The notes beneath the pieces are model-generated. The model searched no databases, was not told where the DNA came from, and saw only the letters and a list, made by a program, of their open reading frames with translations. This document shows positions 17,782 to 26,897 of a stretch of 64,000 nt of DNA, piece by piece. Source of the DNA: Hydrogenovibrio crunogenus (GTDB taxonomy: Bacteria > Pseudomonadota > Gammaproteobacteria > Thiomicrospirales > Thiomicrospiraceae); contig NZ_CP032096.1 in NCBI RefSeq assembly GCF_004786015.1, positions 1,736,001 to 1,800,000 of the forward strand, in the 5' to 3' direction. Each line of letters starts with the position of its first letter. Within the stretch, counting starts at the first letter, position 1. The position numbers were made by a program, and so were the translations under genes.

Positions 17782-20397
17782 ATGGCTGACACAATCAAGC
17801 ACACTCCCATGATGCAGCAATACCTTGCTGTTAAAGCAGATTATCCAAATCAATTATTGTTTTATCGAATGGGGGATTTTTATGAGCTCTTTTATGAAGA
17901 TGCCGTCAAAGCCTCTGAGTTATTGGAAATCACACTCACAGCGCGCGGTAAATCTGGCGGTAACCCCATTCCCATGGCCGGCATTCCCCATCATTCTGCT
18001 GAAGGCTATTTGGCTAAGTTGGTAAAGCTTGGGCAATCGGTTGCGATTTGTGAACAAATTGGAGATCCGTCGACATCAAAAGGCCCGGTAGAACGCAAAG
18101 TGGTGCGTGTCATCACACCGGGAACCTTAGTAGAGGACGCGTTATTAGAAGACAAGTCTGAAAACTTACTCGCGGCCATTTTCCAACAGGCAGACGAGTA
18201 TGGCCTGGCGACACTGGACGTTGCCAGTGGCCGCTTTGAAGCCACCTTGTTGCCATCCCCTTCACAATTAAGTGCCGAGGTAGAAAGGCTCAAACCGGCT
18301 GAGATCATCTTACCGGACGACCCTCTCTTTAAACAAAACCTGCCTGAAAGCATCCAAAACCGACCAGGCCTGGTCGATTATCCCAGCTGGCACTTCGAAA
18401 AAGACAGCTGTCGCAAACGCTTGATTGATCATTTCGGTACACAGGATTTAGTGGCCTTCGGTTGCGACCAACTTCCAGCAGTGATTAGCGCCGCTGGCGT
18501 CATTCTGCATTATGCTCAAGCCATGCTACAAAATACGCTGGCCCATGTATTCAGCCTACAAACTTATCAAACCGATGATGCGCTGGCACTGGATGCCATG
18601 AGCCGACGTAACCTAGAGCTCGACACCAATCTGACCGGTGGTAAAAACCATACCCTGTTTTCCATTTTAGACAATGCGACCACAGCAATGGGCAGTCGCT
18701 TGATGAACCGTTGGCTCAACCAACCTTTACGTAATCGAGACATTCTCGATGATCGTTTCAATGCGATTGAAGACATCATCGAGCAACATAGTCACGAAGC
18801 ATTTCGGGACGCCTTAAAACCCATTGGAGATTTGGAGCGCATTCTAAGCCGGGTGTCTTTATATTCTGCTCGACCTCGTGACATCTTGCATTTAGGGCGA
18901 TCTTTAAACCAACTTCCTGAACTTCAAGCCTTATTGAAGCAACAAACAGCCGATAAATGGCAGCATTTGTCTAAACAACTTAGCCTATACCCCGAACTGG
19001 CGAGTCAGCTGGAAACAGCATTGGTTGACTCTCCCCCGATGTTAATGCGAGATGGCGGCGTTTTTGCCGAAGGATATGACAGCGAACTGGATGAACTCCG
19101 TAACCTTAAAAACCAAGCCGGAGATTATTTACTGGCATTGGAAGCACGAGAAAAAGAACGCACAGGCATTACCACTTTAAAAGTGGGCTACAACCGAGTG
19201 CATGGCTACTACATCGAAGTCAGTAAACTACAATCGGATAAAGTGCCGGCAGATTACGTCCGACGCCAAACCTTAAAAGCACAAGAACGTTATATCACCC
19301 CCGAGCTGAAAGAATTCGAAGATAAAGTGCTCAGTGCGAACGAAAAAGCACTGGCTCGCGAAAAGTGGTTGTACCAACAATTATTGGAACGCTTAAATCA
19401 AGATTTACAAGTACTACAACGCACCGCAGCGGCACTGGCCGAAACAGATGTGCTGGTATCTTTAGCCCGCCAAGCCATTAACCTAAACTTAACACGTCCG
19501 ACTTTAAGCGCGGAACCTGGCATTGATATCAAACAGGGTCGACACTTAACTGTGGAAGCGTTATCAAATCAACCCTTTATTCCGAACGACACCTGTTTTG
19601 ATGAACAGCGCCGTCTACAAATTATCACCGGGCCCAACATGGGGGGGAAATCAACTTTTATGCGCCAAACCGCTTTGATTGCGATTATGGCGTACATGGG
19701 AAGTTTTGTGCCTGCTGAATCCGCAACGCTTGGGCCGATAGATCGTATTTTCACGCGAATCGGTGCTTCAGATGATCTGACGTCGGGACGTTCCACTTTT
19801 ATGGTGGAAATGACAGAAACCGCAAACATTCTTCACCATGCCTCGCCGGAATCTTTAATTCTGATGGACGAAGTCGGACGGGGCACCTCGACCTTTGACG
19901 GACTGGCACTCGCTTGGGCCATTGCTGAACAGATAGCACAAAGCATTCAGGGCTATTGTCTGTTTGCCACCCATTACTTTGAGCTCACGACACTGGTAGA
20001 GCAGTTCAACAATACAGTCAACATCCATCTCAGTGCCATAGAGCATCAAGATAAAATTGTCTTTATGCACCAAGTCGAAGAAGGTCCGGCTTCTCAAAGT
20101 TACGGATTACAGGTAGCGGCTTTGGCGGGTGTGCCGGCAACCGTGATTGAAAAAGCTAAAACACACCTGCATCGTTTAGAAAATCAAACCGCGACACAGC
20201 AACAACCCTCTGGTACAGCCTCTTCAACAGAAGAGCCGGTACAGCAGTTTGACCTATTCGCCCAACCCGCTTTACCGGAAGCTTTAGAAAAGATGCTGGC
20301 AGATCTGAAAACTTTATCTGTTGACGATTTAACCCCGAGGCAAGCGCTTGAAAAATTGTATGAAGTCACTAATACAGTTAAAAACGCATCCGAATAA
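17782..20397 (+). CDS. mutS: DNA mismatch repair protein MutS
   Basis: MutS recognises mismatches and small loops and recruits MutL. The 871-residue protein begins with the mismatch-binding domain ([30 protein letters not shown]; the FYE element contacts the mismatch), followed by connector, lever and clamp domains and an ABC-type ATPase with Walker [10 protein letters not shown] (about 617-625), the STFMVEMTE signature and Walker [17 protein letters not shown]. The C-terminal part includes the usual DLF and dimerisation region. The coding sequence carries a 16-bp palindrome with the dispersed motif at 18361. Confidence 0.98.
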   Translation: MADTIKHTPMMQQYLAVKADYPNQLLFYRMGDFYELFYEDAVKASELLEITLTARGKSGGNPIPMAGIPHHSAEGYLAKLVKLGQSVAICEQIGDPSTSKGPVERKVVRVITPGTLVEDALLEDKSENLLAAIFQQADEYGLATLDVASGRFEATLLPSPSQLSAEVERLKPAEIILPDDPLFKQNLPESIQNRPGLVDYPSWHFEKDSCRKRLIDHFGTQDLVAFGCDQLPAVISAAGVILHYAQAMLQNTLAHVFSLQTYQTDDALALDAMSRRNLELDTNLTGGKNHTLFSILDNATTAMGSRLMNRWLNQPLRNRDILDDRFNAIEDIIEQHSHEAFRDALKPIGDLERILSRVSLYSARPRDILHLGRSLNQLPELQALLKQQTADKWQHLSKQLSLYPELASQLETALVDSPPMLMRDGGVFAEGYDSELDELRNLKNQAGDYLLALEAREKERTGITTLKVGYNRVHGYYIEVSKLQSDKVPADYVRRQTLKAQERYITPELKEFEDKVLSANEKALAREKWLYQQLLERLNQDLQVLQRTAAALAETDVLVSLARQAINLNLTRPTLSAEPGIDIKQGRHLTVEALSNQPFIPNDTCFDEQRRLQIITGPNMGGKSTFMRQTALIAIMAYMGSFVPAESATLGPIDRIFTRIGASDDLTSGRSTFMVEMTETANILHHASPESLILMDEVGRGTSTFDGLALAWAIAEQIAQSIQGYCLFATHYFELTTLVEQFNNTVNIHLSAIEHQDKIVFMHQVEEGPASQSYGLQVAALAGVPATVIEKAKTHLHRLENQTATQQQPSGTASSTEEPVQQFDLFAQPALPEALEKMLADLKTLSVDDLTPRQALEKLYEVTNTVKNASE
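18361..18376. repeat. 16-bp palindrome with CCAGGCCTGG inside mutS
   Basis: CGACCAGGCCTGGTCG is a perfect palindrome within the connector domain coding sequence (RPGLVD). It is the longest intragenic extension of the motif in this window. Confidence 0.75.
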
Positions 20398-20424
20398 CAG
20401 AATAACAACCTAAGGATAAACAAA

Positions 20425-21288
20425 ATGGAAGCAATGATTATCGATGTCACTCAGGACAATTTTGACGAAATGGTATTAAACAACTCCATGCATGTTCCCG
20501 TTCTGGTTGATTTCTGGGCCCCATGGTGTGGGCCTTGTAAACAAGTCATGCCGATGCTGGAAAAACTCGCGCATGACCTTGCTGGACGATTCATCCTGGC
20601 AAAAGTGAATACTGAGGAACAACAAGAGCTGGCGAACAAATACCAGATTCGCAGCATCCCAAGTTTTAAAATTTTCCACCAAGGCCAAATGGTTCAGGAA
20701 CTTCAAGGCGCACAAACCGCTTCTGCTTTCAGAGAAGCGTTAGAGCCTTACTTAAAACCAGACTTGTCTGAAGATTTAAGACAGCAAGCGCAACAAGCAT
20801 TTAATGCGGGTGAGTATGATCAGGCAATCAAATTACTGGGAGATGCATCTCAAGCCAACCCAAATAACTTCCGCATTCATTTAGACTTGGCGAAAATGTA
20901 CTTCCAAAGCGGGCATTTGGACAAGGCCGAAGCCTTAATGGAAAAATTACCGGATGAAGCCAAACAATCAAAGGAAGGAAAATCTTTACAAGCGTTATTT
21001 AAATTTACGCAAATTGTGGCAAACGCAGATGACATTGAAACCGTACAAAAAACGTTACAGAACGACCCGAACAATGCAGAAGCACTTTATCATCTTTCGG
21101 GGTATCTGATGCTACACAATCATCCCGACAAAGCGATGAGCTGTTTACTCAAACTCTTCTCAGTGGCGCCCGACTATCAAGATGGTGTGGCGAAAAAGAC
21201 CTTGATTGAAACGTTTGAAATGTTACAAGATGAGCGCCCTGAACTGGTAAACACCTACCGTCGACAATTACAGAACTTACTTTTTTAG
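20425..21288 (+). CDS. cnoX: Thioredoxin-TPR chaperedoxin (CnoX/YbbN family)
   Basis: CnoX-type proteins protect clients from oxidation and pass them to GroEL. The 287-residue protein joins an N-terminal thioredoxin domain (1-110) with VDFWAPWCGPCKQVMPML to TPR-like repeats (about 115-285: QQAQQAFNAGEYDQAIKLLG and following). Unlike E. coli CnoX, which lacks the first cysteine, this one has the full WCGPC motif (C35, C38), so redox activity is likely. It starts 27 bases after mutS and ends 7 bases before the DUF5718 gene, so the last two are coupled. Confidence 0.88.
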   Translation: MEAMIIDVTQDNFDEMVLNNSMHVPVLVDFWAPWCGPCKQVMPMLEKLAHDLAGRFILAKVNTEEQQELANKYQIRSIPSFKIFHQGQMVQELQGAQTASAFREALEPYLKPDLSEDLRQQAQQAFNAGEYDQAIKLLGDASQANPNNFRIHLDLAKMYFQSGHLDKAEALMEKLPDEAKQSKEGKSLQALFKFTQIVANADDIETVQKTLQNDPNNAEALYHLSGYLMLHNHPDKAMSCLLKLFSVAPDYQDGVAKKTLIETFEMLQDERPELVNTYRRQLQNLLF

Positions 21289-21295
21289 GAGCCCC

Positions 21296-22150
21296 ATGAC
21301 CCTTACGCAACAACAACTCCAAGCCCTTCCCGTTTTTGGTATTGCCGGTAACTTTGCCGAGCATTTAGGTCAGGCAGGAGAAGACGCTGATTTTGTCGAC
21401 ATTCAGACTGAAGAAGAGAATGCGCCCAAAGGCATGTTTCCCATCTACATCCCGGGCAATCCAACATTTTTAGGGACTTATCCACTTTCCAACCAAACCA
21501 TTCAGGCAGATTTCTCGCACCCCATTAACTTGCAGATGGAACCGGAAATTTGTGTTTTGTTCGATGTGTCTTACAACGAGCAAAAACAGGTCACCCAAGT
21601 GGAAGCAAAAGCGTTTTCCGCCTTTAACGACTGTTCTATTCGACGTCCGAATGCCAAAAAAATCAGTCAGAAAAAAAACTGGGGGGAAGCATGCACAGGC
21701 TTGTCTAACCAATGGATTGAAATTGATCGTTTTGAAAAAGGGGGTATTTTAGACAACTACCATATTGCGTCCTATTTGAAACGTGGGGATGAAATCAAAC
21801 AATACGGGGTCGACAGTCCGGTTCTCGGCTATAACTACTTTTATCAGAAACTTTCTCAGTGGATTGTCAAAACCTTGAACTCACAATCAGATTTTGGCCC
21901 GCTGGAAAATCTCACTGACTTGTTAAAAGAAGCAAATTATCCGGAACAGTTGATTGTCACGTTAGGCGCCACCCGTTATACCGAATTTGGAGAAACCGGT
22001 TTTTTGAAAGCGGATGACCAAATCGGTATCTTTGTTTATGACCAATCTCATCACAAGGCGTCCGACATTCCGAATTTATTTCAGCACCCCGAAAAAATTC
22101 CTGAAAATTTTTCAGGTTCTGCCCTCATCCAGTCGGTTTCTGAAGACTAA
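21296..22150 (+). CDS. DUF5718 family protein
   Basis: A 284-residue cytosolic protein of the DUF5718 family: the N-terminus ALPVFGIAGNFAEHLGQAGE is characteristic, followed by NAPKGMFPIYIPGNP. Proteins of this family are found mainly in sulfur-oxidising gamma- and epsilonproteobacteria. The overall fold may resemble fumarylacetoacetate hydrolases (terms such as QMEPEICVLFDV and DNYHIASYLKRGDEI with spaced acidic residues), but no activity is established. The start lies eight bases after cnoX, with GGAG just before ATG, so the two are one transcript. A strong hairpin ends the unit. Confidence 0.7.
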   Translation: MTLTQQQLQALPVFGIAGNFAEHLGQAGEDADFVDIQTEEENAPKGMFPIYIPGNPTFLGTYPLSNQTIQADFSHPINLQMEPEICVLFDVSYNEQKQVTQVEAKAFSAFNDCSIRRPNAKKISQKKNWGEACTGLSNQWIEIDRFEKGGILDNYHIASYLKRGDEIKQYGVDSPVLGYNYFYQKLSQWIVKTLNSQSDFGPLENLTDLLKEANYPEQLIVTLGATRYTEFGETGFLKADDQIGIFVYDQSHHKASDIPNLFQHPEKIPENFSGSALIQSVSED

Positions 22151-22180
22151 ACCACACCTAAGCTTTTGTTTTTCAAAGTA

Positions 22181-22222
22181 ATGACATGCAAACGTTCTCT
22201 ATAAACGTTTGCATGTCATTTT
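22181..22222 (+). terminator. Long hairpin after DUF5718
   Basis: A perfect 16-bp stem (ATGACATGCAAACGTT at 22181-22196 with its complement at 22204-22219) and a 7-nt loop followed by four T. The arms resemble PurR half sites, but the symmetry and position after a stop codon favour a terminator. Confidence 0.65.
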
Positions 22223-22422
22223 CCCAAAATTAAGGTTTACATTTCAATTAAAAGCCGTCAAAATCCATCATTAAGAAACAAAACAAAACTTGTCGGAAAT
22301 GCACGGGGCAACCGGCTTTTATCCAACCACCACAAAACAGCTTTTTGGCAAAAAGGCGAATCATTTTCAATCAAGTCGAACCTTTTCAAGTTCAGACTTA
22401 ACCTAACTGTAAGGACATTTTT

Positions 22423-23475
22423 ATGAATCTTGGTTTCATTTTTGAAGAATGGGAAACAATTACCCCAGCCAAAAATTCAACATTACGCATTATTAAAGAA
22501 TGTTTAGAACGCGGTCATAAGGTTTCGATTCTTTATCCGAGCAATCTAACCGTTCGCAACAATGTCACTCATGGTTATGTGAAACGTATTTTGCCAATGG
22601 AAAAAATTCCAGACAATATCTTACAGTTTTACAAGAAAGTAAAATTCGAACAAAAAATGATGCCGCTACACGGCTTGGATTGCATTATGTTTCGTCGTGA
22701 TCCACCAATTGATCCAATGGTGTTCAACTTCTTGGATTCGGTTAAAAATGAAGTGGTCATCATCAATGATGTGGACGGAATGCGTAAAGCGAACAACAAA
22801 CTATACACCACGACATTCAATGATCCGAATAACAACTTTTTACCGATTACCCATGTTTCTAAAAGCAAGGAATATATTCGCCAACGCATTGATGACATGC
22901 CTGGGGACAAGGTCATTCTAAAACCGTTAAATGCCTCTGGCGGGCATGGCGTGATTGTATTGGAAAAAAATGCTCAAACCAGTATCAACTCGATTCTGGA
23001 CTTCTATATCGACAGCCAGAATAAAAGTTATGTGATTGTTCAAGAGTATATTGAAGGCGCAGAAGAAGGCGACGTTCGAGTTTTAATGCTGAATGGTAAG
23101 TTCATTGGTGCTTATAATCGTAAGCCTCCAGAAGGCGACGTGCGGGCCAACATTCAGATTGGTGGCACCGCTCACAAATATAAAATGACCGACTCTCAAA
23201 TGGCGATTTGTCGAAAAATCGGCCCCAAGCTGGCAGCGGACGGATTATATTTTGTCGGTGTCGACATGATTGGCGACAAAATCCTGGAAGTAAACGTATT
23301 GAATCCAGGGGGGATTACGAATGTGAATGCCTTGAACAAAGTTAAGCTTCATAAAAATGTCGTCGACTTTATCGAAGAAAAAGTGAATGAAAAAGAAGAA
23401 AAACATGCCGAGCTGGAATTCCTATTAAAACGTATCAGTGAATTCAGACACGCTGAAACTTACGGTGAGGAATAA
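22423..23475 (+). CDS. gshB: Glutathione synthetase (ATP-grasp)
   Basis: GshB joins gamma-glutamylcysteine and glycine in the cytosol. The 350-residue protein has the GshB N-domain (MNLGFIFEEWETITPAKNST), the RRDPPIDPM segment, the ATP-grasp elements KPLNASGGHGVIVL (about 168-181) and YIEGAEEGDVRVLMLNGKFIG, and the Mg-binding VDMIGDKILEVNVLNPGG (about 285-302). It is roughly 30 residues longer than the E. coli enzyme, the excess being a charged helical C-terminus (EEKVNEKEEKHAELEFL). gshA is not in the window. A strong SD is not obvious; AAGGA is eight bases before the ATG. Confidence 0.85.
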   Translation: MNLGFIFEEWETITPAKNSTLRIIKECLERGHKVSILYPSNLTVRNNVTHGYVKRILPMEKIPDNILQFYKKVKFEQKMMPLHGLDCIMFRRDPPIDPMVFNFLDSVKNEVVIINDVDGMRKANNKLYTTTFNDPNNNFLPITHVSKSKEYIRQRIDDMPGDKVILKPLNASGGHGVIVLEKNAQTSINSILDFYIDSQNKSYVIVQEYIEGAEEGDVRVLMLNGKFIGAYNRKPPEGDVRANIQIGGTAHKYKMTDSQMAICRKIGPKLAADGLYFVGVDMIGDKILEVNVLNPGGITNVNALNKVKLHKNVVDFIEEKVNEKEEKHAELEFLLKRISEFRHAETYGEE

Positions 23476-23488
23476 CAGTCATTTTTGC

Positions 23489-23498
23489 CCAGGCCTGG
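23489..23498. repeat. Dispersed palindrome CCAGGCCTGG after gshB
   Basis: Exact 10-mer thirteen bases after the gshB stop. Flanks T-rich but do not extend the stem, so as a terminator it would be weak. Confidence 0.7.
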
Positions 23499-23549
23499 TT
23501 ATTTTTTAACCGGCATGAGGCTTGAATTGCATTAGATTTGGGAACCTCA

Positions 23550-23828
23550 ATGACAAAAGCAAAAGCACGCCATATCCTCGTGGAAACCGAAGCGGAATGC
23601 CTGGCACTCAAACAACAGATCAACGATTTTGAAACGTTTGACCAACTTGCCAGAGAGTATTCTTTATGCCCTTCCGGACGAGTGGGTGGCGACTTAGGTA
23701 TTTTTGGTCCCGGAAAAATGGTACCCGAATTTGATCAAATCGTCTTTAATGAAACCATTGGTGAAGTACACGGACCGATACCAACTCAGTTTGGCTACCA
23801 CTTAATTTGGATTACCGACCGAAAATAA
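23550..23828 (+). CDS. ppiC: Parvulin-type peptidyl-prolyl isomerase
   Basis: A free-standing cytosolic parvulin that speeds cis-trans isomerisation of prolyl bonds. With ATG at 23550 the protein has 92 residues (E. coli PpiC 93) and starts MTKAKARHILVETEAECLAL; the family pattern continues with FDQLAREYSLCPSGRVGGDLG and ends FGYHLIWITDRK. A TTG four codons upstream was rejected since the ATG matches the family start. It faces dgkA convergently with 17 bases between stops. Confidence 0.93.
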   Translation: MTKAKARHILVETEAECLALKQQINDFETFDQLAREYSLCPSGRVGGDLGIFGPGKMVPEFDQIVFNETIGEVHGPIPTQFGYHLIWITDRK

Positions 23829-23845
23829 CCTGGGGGGACCCCCTT

Positions 23846-24226
23846 TTAAAATAAACTCCAGTGTAAATGAGACAGAATTAAAGTTCCCCATACCAGTAAA
23901 CAAAATCCCATCATCACAAAAACAGCGGCAGACCCCATATCTTTCGCCAGTCCAGAAAGTTCATGCCACTCCTGACCATGCCGATCCACCACCATTTCAA
24001 TCGCTGTATTCAATAATTCCACCACCAGTAATAAAATGACCGACCCAATGAGCAGAATAAATTCAATCGCTTCATTCGACAGCCACATGGCTACTGGCGT
24101 TAGTACCAACAATAATAAAAGCTCCTGGCGAAAGGCTGCTTCATTTTGATAACACGCTTTTATACCTTGCCATGAATAGCCCGCGGCTTTAAAAATTCGA
24201 ACCAATCCCCTGTGACCAGGTTTCAT
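23846..24226 (-). CDS. dgkA: Diacylglycerol kinase
   Basis: DgkA phosphorylates diacylglycerol to phosphatidic acid in the inner membrane. The 126-residue protein has the trimeric DgkA layout with three membrane spans and the signature VELLNTAIEMVVDRHGQEWHEL. It lies 30 bases behind the plcP-like gene on the same strand, so both probably share the upstream Pho-box-type promoter. In that setting it could recycle the diacylglycerol released by a phospholipase C; that link is inference from gene order. Confidence 0.93.
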   Translation of the reverse strand: MKPGHRGLVRIFKAAGYSWQGIKACYQNEAAFRQELLLLLVLTPVAMWLSNEAIEFILLIGSVILLLVVELLNTAIEMVVDRHGQEWHELSGLAKDMGSAAVFVMMGFCLLVWGTLILSHLHWSLF

Positions 24227-24256
24227 TCAATACTCCTTAATCAATTATCAACCCTA

Positions 24257-25096
24257 TCAAGAGTTCGTCTGGTGACCAATTTCGACCCATTGCAATAATT
24301 TCATATCACCGTCCTGAGTTTCGACAATGGCAGTGCAAGACTCGACCCAATCACCGCAATTTAAGTATTCAATCCCTTCAATATCACGAATTTCTGGATG
24401 ATGGATATGACCACAGATCACGCCCTTATAGCCTCGTTTTTTACAGTCTTGCACCACGACCTCTTCATAGGCGGTAATGAAAGAAACTGCCGATTTGACC
24501 TTTTGTTTAATAAATGCTGATAAAGACCAATAGCCCAAACCACACTTATGTCGAATACGGTTGAAATAACGATTCAAAACAACCAGACTTTCGTACCCCC
24601 AGTCCCCAATTACCGCGAGCCATTTTTGGGTTTGAATGACACTGTCATATTTATCGCCGTGAATCACCAGAATGCTATCTCCAGTAACCGTTTGATGCAC
24701 GGCTTCGTCGGTTAACAAGATATTACCAAAATCGACCCCTGAATAACGGCGCAGAAAATCATCATGATTTCCTGTCACAAACACCACTTCCGTGCCACGC
24801 TTGGCTTTGGTGAGAATGCGACGGATCACATTGGTATGTTCCTGTGGCCAATAGATTCGTTTTTTCAGACGCCAGCCATCAATAATATCGCCCACCAGAT
24901 ACAGTTTTTCACATTGATTGTATTTTAAAAATTCCGATAAGAAATCGGCTTTGGCACCACGCGACCCTAAATGGACATCGGAAATAAAAATACTGCGATA
25001 GTGAGAGGTTTGATGATTGTTTTCTGCAACAATTAAATCATCAGTTTCTATATTCTCCATCCAGTCTGGCATGCTTGACAAAGGCATCTCTTTCAT
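24257..25096 (-). CDS. plcP: Calcineurin-like metallophosphatase, PlcP-type phospholipase C
   Basis: PlcP enzymes remove the phosphorylated head group of membrane phospholipids to give diacylglycerol when phosphate is short; they belong to the same superfamily as LpxH and are often annotated as UDP-2,3-diacylglucosamine hydrolase. The 279-residue protein (ATG 25096; a TTG two codons earlier is possible) shows all metal ligands: FISDVHLGS, YLVGDIIDGWRLK, VTGNHDDFLRR, VIHGD, and ICGHIHHPE. The terminal NCGDWVESCTAIVE block and about 279 residues fit PlcP better than the shorter LpxH. The divergent agt-like gene, the linked dgkA and Pho-box-like repeats support a role in lipid remodelling. The LpxH role cannot be excluded from sequence alone. 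Confidence 0.75.
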   Translation of the reverse strand: MKEMPLSSMPDWMENIETDDLIVAENNHQTSHYRSIFISDVHLGSRGAKADFLSEFLKYNQCEKLYLVGDIIDGWRLKKRIYWPQEHTNVIRRILTKAKRGTEVVFVTGNHDDFLRRYSGVDFGNILLTDEAVHQTVTGDSILVIHGDKYDSVIQTQKWLAVIGDWGYESLVVLNRYFNRIRHKCGLGYWSLSAFIKQKVKSAVSFITAYEEVVVQDCKKRGYKGVICGHIHHPEIRDIEGIEYLNCGDWVESCTAIVETQDGDMKLLQWVEIGHQTNS

Positions 25097-25156
25097 AAAC
25101 AACCCATCTACTTTTGATAATTCTGGGCAAGTTTAGCGAGGCCGATCTATTTAAAA

Positions 25157-25185
25157 ATGACGCTTTAGTGACAATTAAATGACTG
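25157..25185 (-). promoter_or_regulatory. Pho-box-like array reading toward plcP
   Basis: Three 7-mers spaced exactly 11 bp (ATGACGC 25157, GTGACAA 25168, ATGACTG 25179), which on the minus strand read CAGTCAT, TTGTCAC, GCGTCAT, close to the PhoB consensus CTGTCAT with 4-bp AT-rich spacers. It lies about 60 bases before the plcP start. No good -10 hexamer was identified. Confidence 0.6.
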
Positions 25186-25197
25186 AAAATAAAGTAT

Positions 25198-25226
25198 TTT
25201 TCATATTTTATTCATCTTACATTCAA
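25198..25226 (+). promoter_or_regulatory. Weak Pho-box-like array reading toward agt
   Basis: TTTTCAT (25198), TATTCAT (25209) and CATTCAA (25220) repeat with an 11-bp period and 4-bp spacers in the plus direction. The core is TTCA instead of GTCA, so the site is weaker than the other two; its spacing and orientation are right for the agt-like gene. Confidence 0.4.
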
Positions 25227-25300
25227 ATACTCACATTACGGTAAAAGGAAATGCAATCGTCCATCAACATACTAATTCAACGATTCTTAAAAGTGGCTTT

Positions 25301-26374
25301 ATGATCAATACGCACAACCAAAACACTCAACAAACAAGTTCATTAAATGCCAGAGGTATTCAGCGACTTACTCTGGTGTCTGATGCCTGGCAGCCGCAAA
25401 TGAATGGGGTGGTGACCACGCTGACTCAACTTGTTCAACAACTGCATAAATCGGGGGTTGAAGTTGATGTCATTCACCCAAACGATTACGCCACAATGCC
25501 CTTACCCACCTACCCTGAAATTCCGTTTGTATGGCGAGCAAAAGACTTGGAAAAACGAATGACACGCTTTAATCCAGACGCAATACATATTGCCACAGAA
25601 GGCGCTTTAGGCTGGAGAGCCAGGCGCATTGCCTTAAAAAACCGGCTACCTTTTACTACGGCCTATCACACCAAATATCCGGAGTATATCCACGAACGAT
25701 TTCCTATCCCAGCTCGTTGGATATACCATATTTTAAAATGGTTTCATCGACCTGCTTATAACACGTTTGTACCCGCCCCTTCGATCTTGAATGAATTAAA
25801 ACGCAAAGGGTTTCCTCATCTTGTATTAATGACCCGCGGAGTCAATACTGAACTATTCAATCCGAACCGAGCGCTTAACCAGAAGCAATCACAGCAAACA
25901 CCTTGCTATTTATATGTAGGACGCGTGGCACCGGAAAAAAACATCACGGCCTTTTTAGACCTTGAGCTTCCTGGACAAAAAATTGTGGTAGGAAAAGGCC
26001 CCGATCTGGAAAACCTGAAAAAGACTTATCCTGATGTTGATTTCGTTGGCCCAAAAGAAGGATCGGAACTGGCAGAATATTACGCCAATGCCAGCGTGTT
26101 TGTATTCCCGTCTTTGACGGATACCTTCGGCGTGGTTAACTTAGAAGCGATTGCCTCAGGAACGCCTGTAGCTGCTTTCCCGGTAACAGGGCCAAAAGAC
26201 ATCATTACTCAAGGTGTCAACGGAGTTCTAGATCACGATTTGAAAACCGCTATTGAAAAAGCGAGTTTATTGAAGACTCCCAACAGCATTGCCAACTCCA
26301 TTCCCGACTATACCTGGCAAGCCGCGACGCAGCAGTTTCTGAACCACTTGGCCATCATTACTAAAGAAACTTAA
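25301..26374 (+). CDS. GT4 glycosyltransferase, Agt-like glycolipid synthase
   Basis: Agt enzymes transfer sugar to diacylglycerol to make phosphate-free glycolipids in phosphate-starved bacteria; related GT4 proteins are SqdX and mannosyltransferases. The 357-residue protein has LTLVSDAWQPQMNGVVTTL at the N-terminus, IHIATEGALGWRARRIAL and TAYHTKYPEYIHERFPIPAR in the acceptor domain, and the GT-B donor motifs YVGRVAPEKN and VFPSLTDTFGVVNLEAIASG (E...E pair, about 262-280). It is divergent from plcP across a 205-base region with two Pho-box-like arrays. Sugar donor and product are not predictable from sequence. Confidence 0.72.
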   Translation: MINTHNQNTQQTSSLNARGIQRLTLVSDAWQPQMNGVVTTLTQLVQQLHKSGVEVDVIHPNDYATMPLPTYPEIPFVWRAKDLEKRMTRFNPDAIHIATEGALGWRARRIALKNRLPFTTAYHTKYPEYIHERFPIPARWIYHILKWFHRPAYNTFVPAPSILNELKRKGFPHLVLMTRGVNTELFNPNRALNQKQSQQTPCYLYVGRVAPEKNITAFLDLELPGQKIVVGKGPDLENLKKTYPDVDFVGPKEGSELAEYYANASVFVFPSLTDTFGVVNLEAIASGTPVAAFPVTGPKDIITQGVNGVLDHDLKTAIEKASLLKTPNSIANSIPDYTWQAATQQFLNHLAIITKET

Positions 26375-26439
26375 ATTATTACAAAACGGTACGACATTTC
26401 TTTAGAATAAAGCTCTCACCATTATCTAAAGAGATGACA

Positions 26440-26763
26440 ATGCCAAAGAATAAAGCCTTACTTCTGTTAGTTGCCGCTTGGGTCGTTGGATTTATCGGTG
26501 CCTTGTTAGGACTACTGTTTGACCCCACCTGGTTCAGTCGTTTTGGCAGTCTGGTGGTGCTATTGGCTGTTATGAGTGAGTACACTTTACTGCATGGTGA
26601 ACTTGCTCGGCTTTATACCAAATTGGATCAAATTTCTGCAGAGGATGATATCCCCGATTTAAGCCCCTCAAGATGGCATCGTAAAAAATTTCAAATGACG
26701 CATGTCACCGTCATTTTAGGTACTTTTATCTGGGGATTTGGTGACTTAATCTTCCCCTTTTAA
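26440..26763 (+). CDS. Hypothetical inner-membrane protein
   Basis: A 107-residue protein not recognised as a known family. It has about three hydrophobic segments: residues 6-28 (ALLLLVAAWVVGFIGALLG), 36-46, and a C-terminal one (VTVILGTFIWGFGDLIFPF) after a charged stretch with PSRWHRKK. The start at 26440 has AAAGAG six bases upstream; the ATG at 26434 would be too close to it. It follows agt by 65 bases without an obvious terminator and precedes the Pho-box-like array of the next gene, so it may be in the agt transcript. Function not predictable. Confidence 0.6.
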   Translation: MPKNKALLLLVAAWVVGFIGALLGLLFDPTWFSRFGSLVVLLAVMSEYTLLHGELARLYTKLDQISAEDDIPDLSPSRWHRKKFQMTHVTVILGTFIWGFGDLIFPF

Positions 26764-26805
26764 TCTAAAAAGAAAGGTCTCCATAAACGAAGCCTGGTGA
26801 TTTTT

Positions 26806-26850
26806 CTGTCAAAAAGCTTTCAACAAGCTGTCATATTGTTTTTTTAAAAC
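26806..26850 (+). promoter_or_regulatory. Pho-box-type promoter for the second glycosyltransferase
   Basis: CTGTCAA (26806), CTTTCAA (26817) and CTGTCAT (26828) have an 11-bp period and 4-bp spacers. Ten bases after the last one comes TAAAAC (26845-26850), the same distance to the -10 as in E. coli phoA. The start codon of the gene is at 26898. This is the best match of the three arrays. Confidence 0.7.
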
Positions 26851-26897
26851 CTTCTAAAATAAAGCCTTTCGAGTTGATTTTGGAAGGACATGAAAGC

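Noticed and set aside
22181-22219. PurR operator
   Set aside because: Two arms are separated by a 7-nt loop and follow a stop codon; a terminator explains it better.
26874-26897. TTG start of the second glycosyltransferase
   Set aside because: ATG 26898 matches the family start and has an AAGGA at nine bases.
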